Source: Bacillota bacterium (GTDB lineage: Bacteria; Bacillota; Bacilli; Bacillales_B; DSM-18226). Taken from it: a DNA stretch of 7,794 bases. Within the stretch, counting starts at the first letter, position 1. Every line of letters begins with the position of its first letter. Below are positions 6,300 through 7,794 of the stretch, one piece after another. The DNA is taken from contig JAKACS010000133.1 of the NCBI GenBank assembly GCA_021821235.1, positions 1-7,794 of the forward strand. The letters run 5' to 3'. Both the position numbers and the translations under genes were made by a program. Under the pieces are notes generated by a model. It did no database searches. It was not told the origin of the DNA and saw only the letters and a program-made list of their open reading frames with translations.

Positions 6300-7169
6300 A
6301 TGATTTATCGCCTGCTAGCATTAAATATTGATGGAACGCTTTTGCAATCGAATGGAAAGCTGCATAAATCAACGAAGGAAGCTGTTGAATATGTCCAGCA
6401 AAAAGGGATTATTGTGACATTGGTAACGTCACAGAGTTTCCCGTCTGCCCGTAGAGTAGCGAAAACATTAAAAATCAAAACACCAATCATTTCCCATCAA
6501 GGTGCATACATTGCCAGTGTGCAAGAAAAGCCAATTTATGTAAAAAGAATCAATGAAGACATTACGTATGATGTCATTCGCTTTCTTGAGGCAATTCCTT
6601 GTCAAATCAGACTTGTTCACGAGCAATTCTCACTGGCCAATAAGTTTAAACTCGCACACAATCTTTTAGCGAAAACAGTATTTACTTCAGGTGACCCTGT
6701 CTTTTATTCTCAGCAATTTGTCTCCTCTTTGAGTGAATACCTGCATGATCAGCCTGTCTCTCCGCCAAAAATCGAAGTTTACTTTGAAAACAAAAAAGAT
6801 CTAGAGGATGCTGTGATTGCTTTTCAGAAAATGTTTGTTGAAATTGATACTATTCAGTTGGATTCTTTAAGGCTCGATATCGTTCCAGCTGGTGTCTCAA
6901 AATGGAGTGCACTTTCCTATTTAGGCAGGCAGCTGGGAGTCTTAAGCCAGGAGATGGTTTCAATTGGCGATGGCCTTGATGATATTGGCATGATTGAGCA
7001 AGCCGGTCTAGGTGTAGCCATGGGCAATGCTGAATTTGCTGTAAAAAAAGCAGCTGATTGGATCACAAGATCGCAAAATGAACAAGGCGTTGCCTATATG
7101 GTGAAAGAACACTTTCGCAAACAACAGCCAATTGAATTTTTGCGGAAGATGAATATTATTAAAAAATAA
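6300..7169 (+). CDS. yhaX: Cof-type HAD-IIB hydrolase-like protein, YhaX-like, with Asn at the nucleophile position
   Basis: 289 aa (B. subtilis YhaX is about 288). ATG 6300 follows AGGGGG by 7-8 nt. The haloacid dehalogenase fold with a C2B cap is clear from order and spacing: motif I LLALNIDGTLL (5-15), motif II VTSQ with T43, motif III K201 in GVSKWSAL, motif IV SIGDGLDDIGM (221-231) with D224 and D228. Cof proteins are cytosolic Mg-dependent phosphatases, often on sugar or flavin phosphates. They normally read DxDGT in motif I; here it is N9-I-D11-G-T, so the residue that forms the phospho-aspartate is Asn. Motif II also has Ser-Gln where TGR is usual. The protein may therefore bind rather than hydrolyse a phosphate ligand. 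It is transcribed alone, with its own terminator. The family is certain; the yhaX symbol rests on length, my memory of the family and nearby yhe genes. Confidence 0.88.
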   Translation: MIYRLLALNIDGTLLQSNGKLHKSTKEAVEYVQQKGIIVTLVTSQSFPSARRVAKTLKIKTPIISHQGAYIASVQEKPIYVKRINEDITYDVIRFLEAIPCQIRLVHEQFSLANKFKLAHNLLAKTVFTSGDPVFYSQQFVSSLSEYLHDQPVSPPKIEVYFENKKDLEDAVIAFQKMFVEIDTIQLDSLRLDIVPAGVSKWSALSYLGRQLGVLSQEMVSIGDGLDDIGMIEQAGLGVAMGNAEFAVKKAADWITRSQNEQGVAYMVKEHFRKQQPIEFLRKMNIIKK

Positions 7170-7176
7170 CTCGTTC

Positions 7177-7213
7177 AAGATATCCTGGCTAAATGCCTGT
7201 GATATCTTTTTTT
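7177..7213 (+). terminator. Rho-independent terminator after the yhaX-like gene
   Basis: AAGATATC (7177-7184) pairs with GATATCTT (7201-7208), an inner GGC/GCC pair extends the hairpin, and the T-run continues to 7213. It begins 7 nt after the TAA stop. Confidence 0.85.
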
Positions 7214-7427
7214 GGCTTCACGTAATGGTTTTCATTATAAAATTATCTTACCTTGTTCCGTATTTTATTTCGTCTATTTATCAGCTCAAAATTGTATTGC
7301 TAACGGTATCATGGCCTTTCTAGCAACATTTACTCCGTTGAGTTATTATTTCGGTACGGCTGATATAAAGACATTTGCATATGGAATGGGTTTAACTGTT
7401 AGTGAGCTTCTATTTTATGCGGCTTGA
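7212..7427 (+). pseudogene. Hydrophobic open frame without start signals, probable membrane-protein remnant
   Basis: This 71-codon frame opens at a TTG inside the T-run of the preceding terminator, with no ribosome binding site or promoter, so it is probably not expressed as it stands. Its content is not random: YKIILPCSVFYFVYLSAQN followed by IANGIMAFLATFTPL makes one long or two short hydrophobic segments, and FAYGMGLTVSELLFYAA begins another before TGA. The pattern faintly recalls DUF485-type small inner-membrane proteins (a basic stretch, then ILPxSxFFxVFY), which accompany solute symporters, but I cannot confirm that. Both ends look eroded. Chance is a real alternative in AT-rich DNA. 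Confidence 0.3.
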
Positions 7428-7474
7428 AAAAAACAGAAGAGAAAATAAGATGCAAAAAGAGAAGCGAATAGCAT

Positions 7475-7507
7475 AAAAAAGGCCTATCAGAATAATTTCT
7501 GATAGCC
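7475..7507 (-). terminator. Minus-strand terminator hairpin with no visible minus-strand gene
   Basis: On the minus strand GGCTATCAG and CTGATAGGCC form a 9-bp stem with one bulged base around an 8-nt loop, followed by TTTTTT (7480-7475). In the plus direction there is no T-run. It would stop leftward transcripts arising upstream of the lipoprotein gene. Confidence 0.6.
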
Positions 7508-7566
7508 CATTGTGTATTGGATGAAACAAGTGGGTAGGGTAAAAAAAGATCCTATATTTTTTTCTT

Positions 7567-7595
7567 TTGACAGGAATGGGTAGATATAATATGAT
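7567..7595 (+). promoter_or_regulatory. Strong sigma-A promoter of the lipoprotein gene
   Basis: TTGACA (7567-7572, perfect) and TATGAT (7590-7595, 5/6) are separated by exactly 17 bp. TATAAT at 7585 is only 12 bp from the -35, so the second hexamer is preferred. Transcription would begin near 7602, about 43 nt before the ATG. Confidence 0.75.
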
Positions 7596-7644
7596 ATGAT
7601 ATACAAAACCAACAAAAACAATAAGAATTAGGGGGTATTTAAAA

Positions 7645-7794
7645 ATGAAGAAAAGGTTAACCATAATTTTTGCCTTATTACTTGGCTTTACGTTTGTTCT
7701 AAGTGCATGTGGTACAAGTAATAATGCTAAAGAGAAAAACAAAACAGAAAAGAAACAAACTGCTCAAAAAGGGACAGAACAAGATTTATTGAAA
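7645..7794 (+). CDS. Lipoprotein precursor, N-terminal 50 residues only
   Basis: ATG 7645 follows AGGGGG by 9 nt. The first 50 residues are a textbook lipoprotein export signal: MKKR, a hydrophobic core (LTIIFALLLGFTFV), then lipobox LSAC with Cys22, where diacylglycerol is attached and signal peptidase II cuts. A Lys/Asn/Gln-rich flexible linker (GTSNNAKEKNKTEKKQ) follows, tethering the protein to the outer face of the membrane. The window ends before any folded domain. Such a leader plus linker is common in ABC-transporter substrate-binding proteins such as the OppA type, but this cannot be decided. It is unlike PrsA as I know it. The strong promoter suggests substantial expression. Confidence 0.85.
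   Translation, partial: MKKRLTIIFALLLGFTFVLSACGTSNNAKEKNKTEKKQTAQKGTEQDLLK

Larger units (their letters stand above)
7428..7644. other. Gap between the membrane-protein remnant and the lipoprotein gene
   Basis: No gene is supported here. It holds an A-rich purine stretch (7428-7480), the minus-facing hairpin, the lipoprotein promoter and the AGGGGG ribosome binding site. The minus-strand open frame spanning 7410-7742 is low-complexity and overlaps that promoter and the lipoprotein start, so it is not counted. Confidence 0.5.

Noticed and set aside
7645..7794. Naming the partial lipoprotein PrsA or OppA
   Set aside because: Only signal peptide and linker are visible; nothing specific to either family lies in the 50 residues.
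1..7794. CRISPR array, tRNA, rRNA, insertion sequence or attachment site
   Set aside because: No repeat-spacer pattern, cloverleaf sequence, transposase or direct-repeat junction was found on either strand.

Overview
The window looks like chromosome from a spore-forming, low-GC Firmicute of the Bacillaceae. It has AGGAGG-type ribosome binding sites, frequent TTG starts and extended -10 promoters. It also carries genes familiar from Bacillus: yheC/yheD-type spore coat ATP-grasp genes, yheA, and a yhaX-like HAD gene. I do not name a species.

Left third (1-3129, minus strand): three tandem, tightly coupled genes of the YheC/YheD endospore-coat-associated ATP-grasp family. The first is intact (459 aa). 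The second (yheC-like) is broken by one in-frame TAA. The third (yheD-like) overlaps the second by 23 bp and runs off the left edge. A very good match to a sigma-K promoter lies upstream of the cluster, in the divergent gap with yheA. This fits expression in the mother cell late in sporulation.

Middle (3319-5995): yheA (YlbF/YmcA-family small helical protein) with its own promoter and terminator, then a complete two-gene Type II restriction-modification system. The nuclease belongs, by my recognition, to the TdeIII/MjaII group. The convergent C5-cytosine methyltransferase has an N-terminal helix-turn-helix and all diagnostic motifs. The predicted target is GGNCC. An 18-bp-arm palindrome between the genes holds both stop codons at mirror positions. 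A perfect 11-bp-arm inverted repeat encloses the methyltransferase -10 element, suggesting autorepression by the HTH domain. A LexA-type box (GAAC-N4-GTTC) lies just upstream. The module is more AT-rich than its left neighbours and appears to be an insertion between two housekeeping or sporulation genes.

Right third (6242-7794): a yhaX-like Cof/HAD-IIB protein whose catalytic nucleophile position reads Asn instead of Asp, with its terminator. Next come a short hydrophobic open frame with no start signals (probable gene remnant), a lone minus-strand terminator, and finally a strong sigma-A promoter driving the first 50 codons of a lipoprotein cut by the window edge.
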